A stretch of DNA of 42,519 nt. Origin: Paludisphaera borealis (lineage in GTDB: Bacteria; Planctomycetota; Planctomycetia; Isosphaerales; Isosphaeraceae). Made by a program: the position numbers and the translations under genes. The DNA is taken from positions 1 through 42,519 of the forward strand of contig NZ_CP019084.1 in the NCBI RefSeq assembly GCF_001956985.1. Direction: 5' to 3'. Positions 22,514 through 31,396 of this stretch are shown here, piece by piece. The notes beneath the pieces are model-generated. The model was given only the letters and a program-made list of their open reading frames with translations. It had not been told where the DNA came from and made no database searches. Position 1 is the stretch's first letter; each line of letters opens with the position of its first letter.

Positions 22514-22663
22514 TCACGATTGTTTCGGAGGCGGAGGTGGTGGCGTGGGGAGTGGCCTGGTGAGGGCGGGCGGTCCATCGGTGCCCTGTCCCCTGGTGAT
22601 TTCATTTCGCCCACCGTTGGTCTGCTCACGGGGAGGATTAGGTGGCTTTTGATCCGCTGACAT
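22514..22663 (-). CDS. Tiny proline-rich protein (49 aa)
   Basis: Its ATG (22663) lies inside the end of the DUF6338-like gene in another frame, behind a purine-rich ribosome site (AAAGAAGGAAG). The product begins MSADQKPPNPPREQ and ends in PTPPPPPPKQS. Codon pattern and overlap suggest a real, translationally coupled gene. I recall proline-rich mini-proteins beside membrane proteins of this kind, but cannot check. It could serve as a ligand for a proline-binding domain. Confidence 0.55.
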   Translation of the reverse strand: MSADQKPPNPPREQTNGGRNEITRGQGTDGPPALTRPLPTPPPPPPKQS

Positions 22664-23354
22664 CTTCCTTCTTTCCTTCCTTTATTTGTGCACCTAATAA
22701 TAGCTGCATGCTTTGGTCGATCGTCCGCATGGCGTCCTGATCATCCGCGGCGGGCAACTCGTCATTGATCTTGAGGAATTCTACCATTTTCACCTCGTTT
22801 GCGGGAATCATCAGCGACGCGACTTCTGGGAGCGAGGCCACCTGATTGTCGTTCAAAATCCATTCGGGGTTGAGGATTACGAAGTGGCCCTTGTCTGGCT
22901 GGTCTGGCCATTCCTTTGGCCACCCGCGTAACCTGCGTTTGCCGTCGAGGTGGAGGACGATATATCGCTTCTGCTCAGCGAAAGTGCCGAACCATTCGGA
23001 CGGATATGAAGTGCGTTTGCTGATGTCCATGCGTCGGATGAATCCATGAAATTTGTCGGTATTTGCTATATAAGAACACGTGAATCCTATAGCTATTGCA
23101 ATTATGATTGACCATTGAAACTCAGAATTGCTGTTCCAAGCCCCGATGGACTTGTAAGAGCCTATACGGATAAAGGTCCATCCCAAGCAAAGTACGACGA
23201 ACTTCACGAGAGCCGTGAAAATCAGGGATTGGACGACGCGTTCAAACTCCGATGTCTTGGGATGGGCGGTGAGCATGTAGAAAATCGCTGCGGCGATGAA
23301 GCCGGGCAGCAGCGTGAATACCAGGGTTGTTACGTCTTTCGAGATCAAACTCAT
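22638..23354 (-). CDS. DUF6338-like membrane protein (238 aa)
   Basis: Three hydrophobic segments: TTLVFTLLPGFIAAAIFYML, LIFTALVKFVVLCLGW and WSIIIAIAIGFTCSYIA. The motif LPGFIAA, the segment PKTSEFERVVQSLIFT and the cytosolic part (RYIVLHLDGKRRLRGWPKEW, then GHFVILNPEW and MIPANEVKMVEFL) match what I know as the DUF6338 family, of unknown function. It follows the subtilase gene by 41 bp on the same strand and is probably in one operon with ietA and ietS. Confidence 0.75.
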   Translation of the reverse strand: MSLISKDVTTLVFTLLPGFIAAAIFYMLTAHPKTSEFERVVQSLIFTALVKFVVLCLGWTFIRIGSYKSIGAWNSNSEFQWSIIIAIAIGFTCSYIANTDKFHGFIRRMDISKRTSYPSEWFGTFAEQKRYIVLHLDGKRRLRGWPKEWPDQPDKGHFVILNPEWILNDNQVASLPEVASLMIPANEVKMVEFLKINDELPAADDQDAMRTIDQSMQLLLGAQIKEGKKEDVSGSKAT

Positions 23355-23395
23355 GGATTGATGCGGCCTTTACCCTAATGGGTCGATGCGACGGA

Positions 23396-25876
23396 TCAGA
23401 CCGTGACGACGATGTCAGTGCGGTTTGCAATCGCAGTTGTGATCAAATCGTATATCGTTATACTAGGATCATGAGCGTATAAGGTGACGATGAGCGAATA
23501 TCTTGCCAGCTTGTCGAAGCACCTATGACTGGGCCGCTCCCGCCACCATCCCGTAATCGGATGAACAGCTATGAATCCGCAAGCGGCCAACTCCGCAGCG
23601 GTGCCGTCCCAGTAATCGGAGTGGATGGAACCTTTCGTGCGGAGGTCCTCGCCGAGGTTCCAATTCCGCGTGTCGCTGACCAAATCGGAAGGACGATTCC
23701 CTTCGTCCCATGCATCGCGGGTAAGGCGTTTCATGAAACGCCCCATGTCCTCCTGCGGTCGTTTGACGGCGAATCGCAGGCCGTGAGATTGATAACGATG
23801 CTTGACGTTCCACCCTTTGCGGCCAGGGCTTGGCTCGATGAAATATGAGAGCGTGACCCGCATCCTTAGGGGCGTATCGCCCAGATCCTGCAAGGCTTCG
23901 ATTGGCCAAGGCAGATTATGCACATGCATTTGATTGGTTTTGGTCGCGTTCTTGCCCTCGTCCCAACAGAATGGTTGGAGCGAATCCTGGATGATCATCG
24001 TCGCCCTGCGTGATGCACACTGGCGGGCGATGCTTAGATTAGGCACGCCGTAGCCGTAACATCGAAGCCGGTCTTGGCGGCGAGGGTGGGGAAACTCCTC
24101 AAGCATACGCTCCGTCCAGCGAGCGGAATGGATGAGAAGGCCGCGTACGGATTCCGGCCATAAAGTTGGATATTCGGCCTGCAAAATGGCGGCGTATCGA
24201 GCCGCAAGAGCCGTGGCAGCACTGGTGTCGCGTGTCGTTGTGAGGAGGGCGCCATCGGGTGAAATGGTGGTTGTCAGCAGGGCTAAATCTTCGACATCCC
24301 AAACCTGGCCACTTGGATCGTGGGCGTAGTTGCCGCCTTCCATCACGATGTCGGGCTTCAGCGGCCATTCCCGCTTCGTCCAGCCGCAGGAAGTCGTACT
24401 GGAAGGGCACAGTGATCCGCGTTTGGCGATCGGATTGTAGCCGGCGAAATCATTGGAAGTGATCATAGCACGATCTGTATATGCACCGACCGTCACGACG
24501 TTCCACGCCTGCGACGGGTCCTGCACGCTGGCGGAATGATTGGCTTGGGGATATTCCGATAATATGATGTCGTGCTCATAATTGCCGGCGGATACCAACA
24601 TCAGACGGCGTACATCATCGGTGGCACCGGAACACATCTGATCCAGTGCGGCCGACCAAAGCGTCGGTGCCCACTGCTCCTTGTCACCAGCCGTGATGGC
24701 CATACAGATGACGCGTAGCCGGTCCGGTGCCTCGATCTCCATCTTTGCGATCGAACCGACCGTAATGGGGCCGTAATCGGGAGGATCGTTTGCCCCTGCG
24801 TCCGGGAGAATTTTCACCGCTTCCAAGCCGTGTTTAAGGTTGATCCTGTGGTCAGATACCAGCAGGCGGTTGAGAGCGGAACCATAGAGGATCAGGCCAG
24901 CCATCCCAGTGCCATGGCCATGCCGATCAGCTGCATCCCAATCATCATCCCACGCTAAGTTGTGTTCTTCGACCAGAGCGTGCTCCAGCAAAGGATGGCC
25001 CCGGTTTACTCCCCGGTCAAGAAGGCATACGGCCGGGGCTGAGCTGTCGGCGAACGTCGTCCGCTCCAGCATGGCCAGTATGAATTCTGTCTGCCCGGCG
25101 GGCGTGAGTTCCATGTATTCCGTCGGCACGATGCTCGCCCGGCGAAATTCGCCAAGGTAGCGGAGGAGTCCGGGGAAATCGCTGAATGTCGCTAGTGATG
25201 CGTAAGCGAGAACGACAACATAGTCAGGAAATCGAACCTGCTGATTGCTCACTCTGATGCCCAAAGATTCCGCTTCTTCGCGGAAATTCTCCTCGACAGC
25301 CAACTCGCGTCCATCCTGCGTGGTGACGGTGCCTTCATCCCGCAGCCAAACTTCCCACCAAAATTCCTCGTCAGGTGGCGGTGGAGGACCTGAATCGGTC
25401 CAGTAGTCGCCCAGGGAAAGCATCGCTAGCCGCAGCTCCCTGATGCTCTCTGCGAGCGAAGCGTTCGGCGGGTTGCCGTAATGATTGGTCTTATGTGCAT
25501 AATCCTCAAATTTCTTTGCGAACTTGGCGACGTTGTCTTTCGGGATATGCACGGTCGCCCGCTGTGACCCATCTGCTTCGTAGCGGAAGTTGATGATCTC
25601 CGATCCAATGACCTTGTTATCCAAGCTCTCCAGCCACAGTTTGAAGCCAGGATCGCTTGTGACGGCGATGGGAACGAAGGAAATGCCTTCGGCTGGCCTT
25701 TCGGGTGCAGCCTGCATGTCGGTCGCCGCTTGAAGGGCATTTGCGGCAAGATTGGGCCCGTGGACAGACCGTGCATCGCGTGGCGGCGTTTTGAACTCGC
25801 TTGAACCGCCGCCGGTGGAGACGTAGTTCTGAGCTTGGGCGGTGCCCTGAATAAGGAAGTGACGAAGCCGGGCCAT
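23396..25876 (-). CDS. ietS: Subtilisin-like serine protease of an IetAS system
   Basis: 826 aa. Catalytic triad of S8 peptidases: D287 (AVCLLDRGVNRGHP), H321 (DRHGHGTGMAG) and S552 (TRDTSAATALAARYA), with oxyanion N432 (VSAGNYEHD). There is no signal peptide, so it acts in the cytoplasm. The ~270 N-terminal and ~250 C-terminal residues flanking the protease are unassigned. It starts 2 bp after the AAA-ATPase stop. This pair is the IetA/IetS module, known from an Agrobacterium plasmid as a stability/incompatibility toxin-antitoxin locus and reported in defence surveys as an anti-phage system. Confidence 0.9.
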   Translation of the reverse strand: MARLRHFLIQGTAQAQNYVSTGGGSSEFKTPPRDARSVHGPNLAANALQAATDMQAAPERPAEGISFVPIAVTSDPGFKLWLESLDNKVIGSEIINFRYEADGSQRATVHIPKDNVAKFAKKFEDYAHKTNHYGNPPNASLAESIRELRLAMLSLGDYWTDSGPPPPPDEEFWWEVWLRDEGTVTTQDGRELAVEENFREEAESLGIRVSNQQVRFPDYVVVLAYASLATFSDFPGLLRYLGEFRRASIVPTEYMELTPAGQTEFILAMLERTTFADSSAPAVCLLDRGVNRGHPLLEHALVEEHNLAWDDDWDAADRHGHGTGMAGLILYGSALNRLLVSDHRINLKHGLEAVKILPDAGANDPPDYGPITVGSIAKMEIEAPDRLRVICMAITAGDKEQWAPTLWSAALDQMCSGATDDVRRLMLVSAGNYEHDIILSEYPQANHSASVQDPSQAWNVVTVGAYTDRAMITSNDFAGYNPIAKRGSLCPSSTTSCGWTKREWPLKPDIVMEGGNYAHDPSGQVWDVEDLALLTTTISPDGALLTTTRDTSAATALAARYAAILQAEYPTLWPESVRGLLIHSARWTERMLEEFPHPRRQDRLRCYGYGVPNLSIARQCASRRATMIIQDSLQPFCWDEGKNATKTNQMHVHNLPWPIEALQDLGDTPLRMRVTLSYFIEPSPGRKGWNVKHRYQSHGLRFAVKRPQEDMGRFMKRLTRDAWDEGNRPSDLVSDTRNWNLGEDLRTKGSIHSDYWDGTAAELAACGFIAVHPITGWWRERPSHRCFDKLARYSLIVTLYAHDPSITIYDLITTAIANRTDIVVTV

Positions 25877-25878
25877 GA

Positions 25879-26883
25879 TTACTCGCGTTCCTCGGCCTCG
25901 TTCTTGAAAGCACGCCGATTCTGCCGTTGGCTGATGGCTTCCTTCAAGGCGGCCAGTTCGACCAGGTTGCTGTCTTTAAGAACCGATTCCTTGGCGGCGG
26001 CGTCGCAAGCCTGACAGATATCGGCGTAGCTAAGCCCGAGGGCCCATTCAGACGCTTGCTGCACGCCCACCTCGTCGATGCCGAATCTCGCAAGCCGATT
26101 CAGGATCAATTCCCCGGCTTCGCTGGCGGTGGGCTTTTCGTAGTGAATCACCTCATCGAATCGGCGAAACAATGCCTCGTCCAGCATGGATGCGAGATTG
26201 GTCGCGGCTACGATGATACTATCTGAATCGTCTTGTTCCAAGAACTGAAGGAAGGAATTCAGCACCCGGCGGATTTCGCCAACGTCGTTGGCAGCCGCCC
26301 GCTCGCTGCCGATTGCGTCGAATTCGTCGAAGAGGTAGACGCCTCGCGTCTTAGGCATCAGCTCGAAGATCGAATGCAGCTTGGCAGCGGTTTCGCCCAT
26401 GAATTTCGTGATCAGGCTGTGAAGCTGGATAGACAAATGCGGAAGCTTCAGCTCGCCAGCCAAGGCACGTGATGTCATGGTTTTGCCGCATCCGGGCGGG
26501 CCGACCAGAAGGAGCTTTCTACGCGGCGACAGGCCATGTTCGCGTAGTTTCGACTTTTGCTTATATTCGCGTAAAACGAGATGAAGCTGTTTTTTGATCG
26601 GCTGGGACAGCACCATCTCGCTGAGACGGACGCTCGGATACGTTACCGCGAGCAGCTTGGCAAGTTCCCCGCTCGGCTGAACGATGGGTACGGCACCGCC
26701 AACCCTCTGGGTCCGCTGCTTCTGCCTTACGTCTTGGACCAAAATCTTAAGCTCTTCAGCGAGCTTGGATTTCCCGGTGCGGGCGGCGTGAGCGGCTATC
26801 TGCAATGCAACGGAGATGAATTGCTCGCCGTCCGCGTCACTGTAGCTCCGTAACAGGGCTTTTAGCTGCTCGGCGGTGGCCAT
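25879..26883 (-). CDS. ietA: AAA+ ATPase of an IetAS system
   Basis: 334 aa. Walker A GPPGCGKT (128-135), Walker B VYLFDEFD (182-189), sensor-1 N229 (AATNLASML) and arginines 240-241 (LFRRFDE) are all present, so it should hydrolyse ATP. The fold is of the classic AAA (FtsH/spastin-like) type. In IetAS the ATPase restrains or steers the subtilase. It is the first gene of the operon; the start at 26883 has GGAG 6 nt upstream. A possible operator (26929-26976) lies just before it. Confidence 0.9.
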   Translation of the reverse strand: MATAEQLKALLRSYSDADGEQFISVALQIAAHAARTGKSKLAEELKILVQDVRQKQRTQRVGGAVPIVQPSGELAKLLAVTYPSVRLSEMVLSQPIKKQLHLVLREYKQKSKLREHGLSPRRKLLLVGPPGCGKTMTSRALAGELKLPHLSIQLHSLITKFMGETAAKLHSIFELMPKTRGVYLFDEFDAIGSERAAANDVGEIRRVLNSFLQFLEQDDSDSIIVAATNLASMLDEALFRRFDEVIHYEKPTASEAGELILNRLARFGIDEVGVQQASEWALGLSYADICQACDAAAKESVLKDSNLVELAALKEAISQRQNRRAFKNEAEERE

Positions 26884-26928
26884 CAAAAACTCCGTGAAAA
26901 GATTCCTACTCTTACTATACCTCCTAAA

Positions 26929-26976
26929 CCCTGTAAATTACTTAACTTCAGGTCGTGTCGTCGAAGAATTACAGGG
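26929..26976. promoter_or_regulatory. Inverted repeat upstream of ietA
   Basis: CCCTGTAA (26929-26936) and TTACAGGG (26969-26976) form an 8-bp perfect inverted repeat 46 bp before the ietA start, with a 32-bp spacer. TATAGT lies close to it on the minus strand. It is a candidate operator for the defence operon; no regulator gene is obvious. Confidence 0.4.
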
Positions 26977-27122
26977 ATCATGCGTACAGTATATACGCCC
27001 AAGGCCTGGACGGCCATGCAGTTGCAATTGTCCTCGTCTCCGAGGTACGCCGCCAGCGGTGACCGCCCAGATAGTGCGGAAGGTAAACCAAGTAGCCGCT
27101 CGACGAAAGGCCGAGCTGAGGT

Positions 27123-28385
27123 TCACGCCCGCACCTTTAGCAGTTGCTCGATATCTGTCGTGTAGTGCCCGGTTTTCATCTTGGCGAAGGCCTTCCAGTC
27201 CCGGTGGGTGCCCGAACCGGCGTAGAAAACCGTATCCCGTCCCATGCGGCGATTCACCGCGTCCACTGCGGCCATCAGCTTGCCGCTCCTCACCTCGTCG
27301 CGGGCATCGAATAGTTCCCCCTGCCCTGTTCCGTCCGGGCAAAACTCATCTAGCATGACGCCGCATTTGGAGTAGTGCGGCCCTTGCCGGTAGATCCGCC
27401 GCAGCCCGCTGACGGCGTGGCGGATCAGTTCGGCGGTGTCGCTGGTGGGATGGGCCAGCTGGAAGCTGGCGGCATTGCTGAAATAGTTCTCCGTCGTCGA
27501 ATACGGGCTGTTGTGGAGGAAGACGGTCATGTGCCGGGCGGCAAGCCCGTCGCGGCGGAGCTTTTCGCCCGCACGCGTCACATAGGCGACCAACGCCTGC
27601 TTCACCGGCTCGAATTCGGTCAGCTTCTTGCCAAACATGCGGGAAACCACCAGCCCTTTCCGCGGTGCCGGTGCCAGTTCCAGCGGGATGCAGGGCGTGC
27701 CGCGTAGCTCGGCGGCGGTTCTCAAGCCGACGACGTGCATGTGCTGGCGAATCCAGCCGTCGGGCTGCTGGCTGAACGCCAGTGCATCGCCGATGCCGTG
27801 CCCGGCCAGAAAACGTGCCCACTGCCTGCCGATGCCCCAGACATCGCCCACAGGAAGCCGCTGAAGGCTCTCTGTGCGTTCCTGCTCCGTGGCGATGCTC
27901 CAGACGCCATTTGCCTCCGGCAGCTTCTTGGCGAGCTGATTGGCGGCCTTGGCGAGCGTTTTGGTCGGGCCGATGCCGACGCTGACCGGGATGCCTGTCC
28001 ATCGCTTGACGGTGCGGCGGATATCCGCCGCCATGGCGGCCAGCTGATCGGCCGGAAAACCGGCCAGATTCAGGAAGGCTTCATCGATGGAATAGACCTC
28101 CAGCTCGGGCGAAAACCGCTCCAGCGTCTGCATCACGCGGCTGCTCATGTCGCCGTAGAGCGTGTAATTCGAGGAAAACACCGCGACCTGGTGCTGATCG
28201 ACCAGCTGCCGCACCTTGAAAAACGCATCGCCCATCTTGAAGCCGAGGGCTTTCGCCTCGTTGCTGCGGGCGATGACGCAGCCGTCGTTGTTGGAAAGCA
28301 CGATCACCGGGCGGTTGCGGAGCTTCGGGTTGAACACCCGCTCGCACGACGCATAAAAATTATTACAATCGACCAGTGCGAACAT
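27123..28385 (-). CDS. umuC: UmuC-type Y-family DNA polymerase subunit
   Basis: 420 aa, full length for UmuC. The start MFALVDCNNFYASCERVF, then NDGCVIARSNEAKALG and YSIDEAFLNLAGF are the catalytic palm motifs of the family. It copies past DNA lesions (translesion synthesis, polymerase V) together with the processed partner encoded 6 bp upstream. Plasmid-borne umuDC (mucAB, impAB, rumAB) is common and raises survival and mutation after DNA damage. Translation is probably coupled to umuD. Confidence 0.95.
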   Translation of the reverse strand: MFALVDCNNFYASCERVFNPKLRNRPVIVLSNNDGCVIARSNEAKALGFKMGDAFFKVRQLVDQHQVAVFSSNYTLYGDMSSRVMQTLERFSPELEVYSIDEAFLNLAGFPADQLAAMAADIRRTVKRWTGIPVSVGIGPTKTLAKAANQLAKKLPEANGVWSIATEQERTESLQRLPVGDVWGIGRQWARFLAGHGIGDALAFSQQPDGWIRQHMHVVGLRTAAELRGTPCIPLELAPAPRKGLVVSRMFGKKLTEFEPVKQALVAYVTRAGEKLRRDGLAARHMTVFLHNSPYSTTENYFSNAASFQLAHPTSDTAELIRHAVSGLRRIYRQGPHYSKCGVMLDEFCPDGTGQGELFDARDEVRSGKLMAAVDAVNRRMGRDTVFYAGSGTHRDWKAFAKMKTGHYTTDIEQLLKVRA

Positions 28386-28391
28386 GGCAGG

Positions 28392-28826
28392 TCAGAATTG
28401 CCGCACCGAGCCGGTGACGCGGCCGAAAATCTCGCAGTCGCTTTCCTCGGTCACCTCGATGGTCGGAAACTGGACGTTCTCGGGCACCAGCCAGACACGG
28501 CTGCCGACCTTGCGGATGCGTTTAACCGTGTATTCGGCGTTCACGCAGGCGACGACGATGGAGCCGCTGACCCATTCGGCGGCACGGTCAACGATCAGCA
28601 GATCGCCGTCATAGATGCCGGCGCCGGTCATCGAATCGCCAGAAACGCGGAAGAAGAACGTGGCGGCGGGATGATCGATCAGGGCCTTGTTGAGGTCGAT
28701 CCGGGCTTCCAGGTAGTCGTCGGCAGGCGACGGAAAGCCTGCGGGCATGCGGAACGCCAGCAGTGGGCGGGATAGCTGCGTGTCGAAGCTGGGCGTAATG
28801 AGGGTGAGTGTAACGGCGGGCTGCAT
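28392..28826 (-). CDS. umuD: UmuD-type protein (S24 peptidase fold)
   Basis: 144 aa. Self-cleavage site A29-G30 (RMPAGFPSP), catalytic Ser65 in SGDSM and Lys102 in YTVKRI: the LexA/UmuD arrangement. RecA-induced self-cleavage turns it into the active form that joins UmuC. No SOS operator is recognised upstream, so the control site type is unknown for this host. The ribosome site before 28826 is weak. Confidence 0.93.
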   Translation of the reverse strand: MQPAVTLTLITPSFDTQLSRPLLAFRMPAGFPSPADDYLEARIDLNKALIDHPAATFFFRVSGDSMTGAGIYDGDLLIVDRAAEWVSGSIVVACVNAEYTVKRIRKVGSRVWLVPENVQFPTIEVTEESDCEIFGRVTGSVRQF

Positions 28827-28996
28827 TCGGGTGCTGGTTTTCTGGGTGAGGCTAAAGCTTGCACCTCCTGGGGGCCGGTGGCAACCATTTTTTCATCTGG
28901 CAAAATGCGGGCTTGGCAGAAGGCTGCATGCATGTGGTAAAATAGGGGACAAATGGATAGGATAGCTGACGCTTCCTCAAGATAAGGAATGGCCTG

Positions 28997-30220
28997 ATGT
29001 CATCACGATCGGATTACCTGTTCAACACCGAAAGGTTGTACGATTTTCTTCTACAGCGGCAACGCCGCATGTCGGAAGAAGTCATAGCGATGAATCGTGA
29101 TGAAATTCTCAAGATGAGTGAAGAGGATTTATGTAATTACCTAGTTGATAGATATTCTGTCCAGCCGCCGGTGATGAACGTCGATGCGAAAGAGATTTCG
29201 GATGATCGGCCGATCCAGGTCTCGCGGCCCAGTATGTGGAATGACGGCAGGGTTTTTCAGGTTCCGGCCCAACTGCTGGTCCTGAGCATTCCCTTCGAGG
29301 GCGACGCCCAGCTTTTCCAGTTGCGGCCATCCAGCTATTCGACGCGGCATTGTTCGGCCCAGGTGACGCATAACGAAGTTCAATTAAGATATGAAGTTAC
29401 AAGTAATGACAAGGACAGGTTGGAAAATAACATCAATCAGGATGTCGGTTATTTGCAAAGCAACGTAGCCCAAATTCAGAAGGATGTGGCCGAGTACAAC
29501 CATCAGCTGCCATCCCACGTAAGGCAGGCGGTCACATCTCGCAAGCAACTGCTGTTGGAGCAAATGAACCTGGTGGCGGGGTTAAACATCCCCGTCCGCC
29601 GCCGTGAATCCGCCTCGCAAACCTACGCCGTGCCTGCGATCAAGCGAAAGCCGCGTATCGAGCGGCCCGTGGTGCCCAAAGGCTCATTCCAGCCGGAACC
29701 GGCCTGGCCAATGGAAGAATACGAACACATATTGAGCGTAATCCAAAATATGTCGCTTGTGCTTGAGCGGAGCCCGTCGGCATTTGCCAACATGAACGAA
29801 GAGGCGTTACGCACGCATTTCCTGGTGCAGCTTAACGGGCACTACGATGGAGCTACCGGGGAAACGTTCAATCAATCGGGAAAGACAGATATTCTGATCA
29901 AAGAAAAAGATCGCAATGTGTTCATTGCGGAATGCAAATTCTGGACCGGCCCGGGCGCCTTTCCCGAATGCATCGATCAGCTGCTCGGCTACACGTCATG
30001 GCGGGATACGAAAACGGCGATCCTGCTCTTTAACCGGAACAAGGACATGAGTAACGTCCTGGAGCAGATTCCGGGGCTGGTTAAGGCTCACCCGAATTTC
30101 AAGCAGGAAAAGCCCGGCCAGATGACAGATACGCAGTTCCGCTACCTGTTCCATCAAAATGGCGATAAAAATCGTGAATTCTATCTGACGGTCTGCGTTT
30201 TCAACGTGCCATCGAGTTGA
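28997..30220 (+). CDS. Putative PD-(D/E)XK nuclease, defence-type (407 aa)
   Basis: The C-terminal third carries a restriction-endonuclease-like core: D298 (GKTDILI) and E312/K314 (FIAECKFW), with a following helix (FPECIDQLLGYTSW). The N-terminal half has a possible coiled coil near residue 155 (VGYLQSNVAQIQKDVAEY) and is not recognised. AAGGAA lies before the ATG. It is divergent from umuD and lies in the defence block, so an anti-phage or anti-plasmid function is plausible; the substrate is unknown. Confidence 0.65.
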   Translation: MSSRSDYLFNTERLYDFLLQRQRRMSEEVIAMNRDEILKMSEEDLCNYLVDRYSVQPPVMNVDAKEISDDRPIQVSRPSMWNDGRVFQVPAQLLVLSIPFEGDAQLFQLRPSSYSTRHCSAQVTHNEVQLRYEVTSNDKDRLENNINQDVGYLQSNVAQIQKDVAEYNHQLPSHVRQAVTSRKQLLLEQMNLVAGLNIPVRRRESASQTYAVPAIKRKPRIERPVVPKGSFQPEPAWPMEEYEHILSVIQNMSLVLERSPSAFANMNEEALRTHFLVQLNGHYDGATGETFNQSGKTDILIKEKDRNVFIAECKFWTGPGAFPECIDQLLGYTSWRDTKTAILLFNRNKDMSNVLEQIPGLVKAHPNFKQEKPGQMTDTQFRYLFHQNGDKNREFYLTVCVFNVPSS

Positions 30221-30238
30221 AAGCAGCCTCAGCCGTTT

Positions 30239-30514
30239 TCATCGGCTGTCGAGCGGCGAAACGCCAAGCAGATGGTGCAGCGAATCGCTGGCGGCCATTA
30301 CGTCGCGGGCATCGCCCGCCATCAGCATCCGGTCTTTCAACGCCTTAAGCTCCGGGCCGGTCATGCGGCCTGTGGCCGCTAGAAGCGGCTCGTAGCCTGC
30401 CTGCAGGGCGTAGCTGGTATGCAGGCTGCTTGCGTCGCCAGTACCGGGTGCTTCGACGCGTAGGCGGCGGTGGAACTCGATCTCTAGCCGGAAGAGCTGT
30501 TCCAGTGGCGTCAT
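30239..30514 (-). CDS. Hypothetical protein (91 aa)
   Basis: Not recognised. A helical protein with MTPLEQLFRLEIEFHRRL at the start and LKALKDRMLMAGDARDVM later. It is convergent with the nuclease gene (18-bp gap). GAGG lies 7 nt before the ATG. It could be a small regulator, but no motif supports a function. Confidence 0.6.
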   Translation of the reverse strand: MTPLEQLFRLEIEFHRRLRVEAPGTGDASSLHTSYALQAGYEPLLAATGRMTGPELKALKDRMLMAGDARDVMAASDSLHHLLGVSPLDSR

Positions 30515-30614
30515 GGCAAGCCTCGGCTATGGCCGGTAAATCTGGGTGAACCGGCGAACAGTATACGTTTGGCCATGCAGCAGGTAAAGTGGATGCCGAA
30601 AGGAGCCAAGCGGC

Positions 30615-30890
30615 ATGCGACAGAATTGGAAGCGGAGAAGGCCGGACGACCTGATTTCGGCGGCGGAACTCGCCAGCTTCGTCTACTGCCCGGAGCAGTG
30701 GCGGTTGGAACAGGCGTTGGGGCTGGCTCCGACCAACCAAGCGGAGCGTAAAGCTGGCGAAAGGCATCATGACCGCAAGGCGGTTGCCGAGCAGATCGCT
30801 GGCGGTTCGATCAACCTGGGGCGGCGGCTGGCGGCGGCAGCCATCGCGTTGGCCGTGGCGGGCGTTCTCCTGCTGTGGGGGTGGCGATGA
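30615..30890 (+). CDS. Cas4-like nuclease, N-terminal half with membrane anchor
   Basis: 91 aa. ISAAELASFVYCPEQW with Cys25, then ERKAGERHH, matches the N-terminal part of Cas4/RecB-type Fe-S nucleases, which use one N-terminal and three C-terminal cysteines for a 4Fe-4S cluster. A hydrophobic helix (AAAAIALAVAGVLLLWGW) ends the protein. Its stop overlaps the start of the next gene (ATGA), which carries the catalytic core and the other three cysteines. AAAGGAG precedes the ATG. The two products likely form one enzyme. Confidence 0.7.
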   Translation: MRQNWKRRRPDDLISAAELASFVYCPEQWRLEQALGLAPTNQAERKAGERHHDRKAVAEQIAGGSINLGRRLAAAAIALAVAGVLLLWGWR

Positions 30891-31396
30891 CTAGCCTGCC
30901 CTTCTGGCTGCTGGGCACCGCCGCCGCAGCGTTGCTCCTGGGCATGCTGCTGATGCTGCTGGGCCGAAACATGAGGCGCCGCCGGGGGTTGAGCGGCGGC
31001 AAAACAGTTTCGCTGGATAGGGTGACGCTCACCTCACGCCGCTTAAGGCTAACGGGCCGTCCCGACCGCATGGTGCAAACCGATGGCACCCTCATCCCGG
31101 AAGAGTGGAAATCCGCCAGAAAACCAAGCCCTTCGCATGTGGCACAGCTGGGCGTTTACTTCCTGCTGATCGAGGATCAGCTGCGCGTGCGGCCGCCGCA
31201 CGGCTTCATCGTCACCGGCGACGGCAACCGGCACCTGATCGAAAACACCGCCGAGATGAGGGGCTGGGTGATGGAGCTGGCCGGGCAGCTGCGGGCGGCA
31301 AGGGCGAATCCGGGCGTGCCGATACAGGTCAACCCCTTCCCCGGCCAGTGCCGCAGATGCGGGCAGCGGGAGAATTGCGGGCAGGCCAGGCTCTAA
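30887..31396 (+). CDS. Cas4-like nuclease, catalytic half with membrane anchor
   Basis: 169 aa. An N-terminal membrane helix (FWLLGTAAAALLLGMLLMLL) is followed by a PD-(D/E)XK core: D60 (GRPDRMVQ), E73 and K75 (PEEWKSARK), and QxxxY at 88-91 (QLGVY). Three cysteines C155, C158 and C164 end the protein in Cas4 style (CRRCGQRENC). The start overlaps the stop of the 91-aa gene by 4 bp. There are no CRISPR repeats or cas1/cas2 nearby, so it is a solo Cas4-like protein. DNA end processing at the membrane, for instance during DNA entry, is a possibility (inference). Confidence 0.75.
   Translation: MTSLPFWLLGTAAAALLLGMLLMLLGRNMRRRRGLSGGKTVSLDRVTLTSRRLRLTGRPDRMVQTDGTLIPEEWKSARKPSPSHVAQLGVYFLLIEDQLRVRPPHGFIVTGDGNRHLIENTAEMRGWVMELAGQLRAARANPGVPIQVNPFPGQCRRCGQRENCGQARL

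Noticed and set aside
28827-28996. A LexA-type SOS box before umuD
   Set aside because: No sequence resembling the common CTGT-N8-ACAG pattern was seen, and the host's operator type is unknown.
30615-31396. A CRISPR-linked cas4
   Set aside because: No cas1, cas2 or repeat-spacer array in the window, and both parts have membrane helices.
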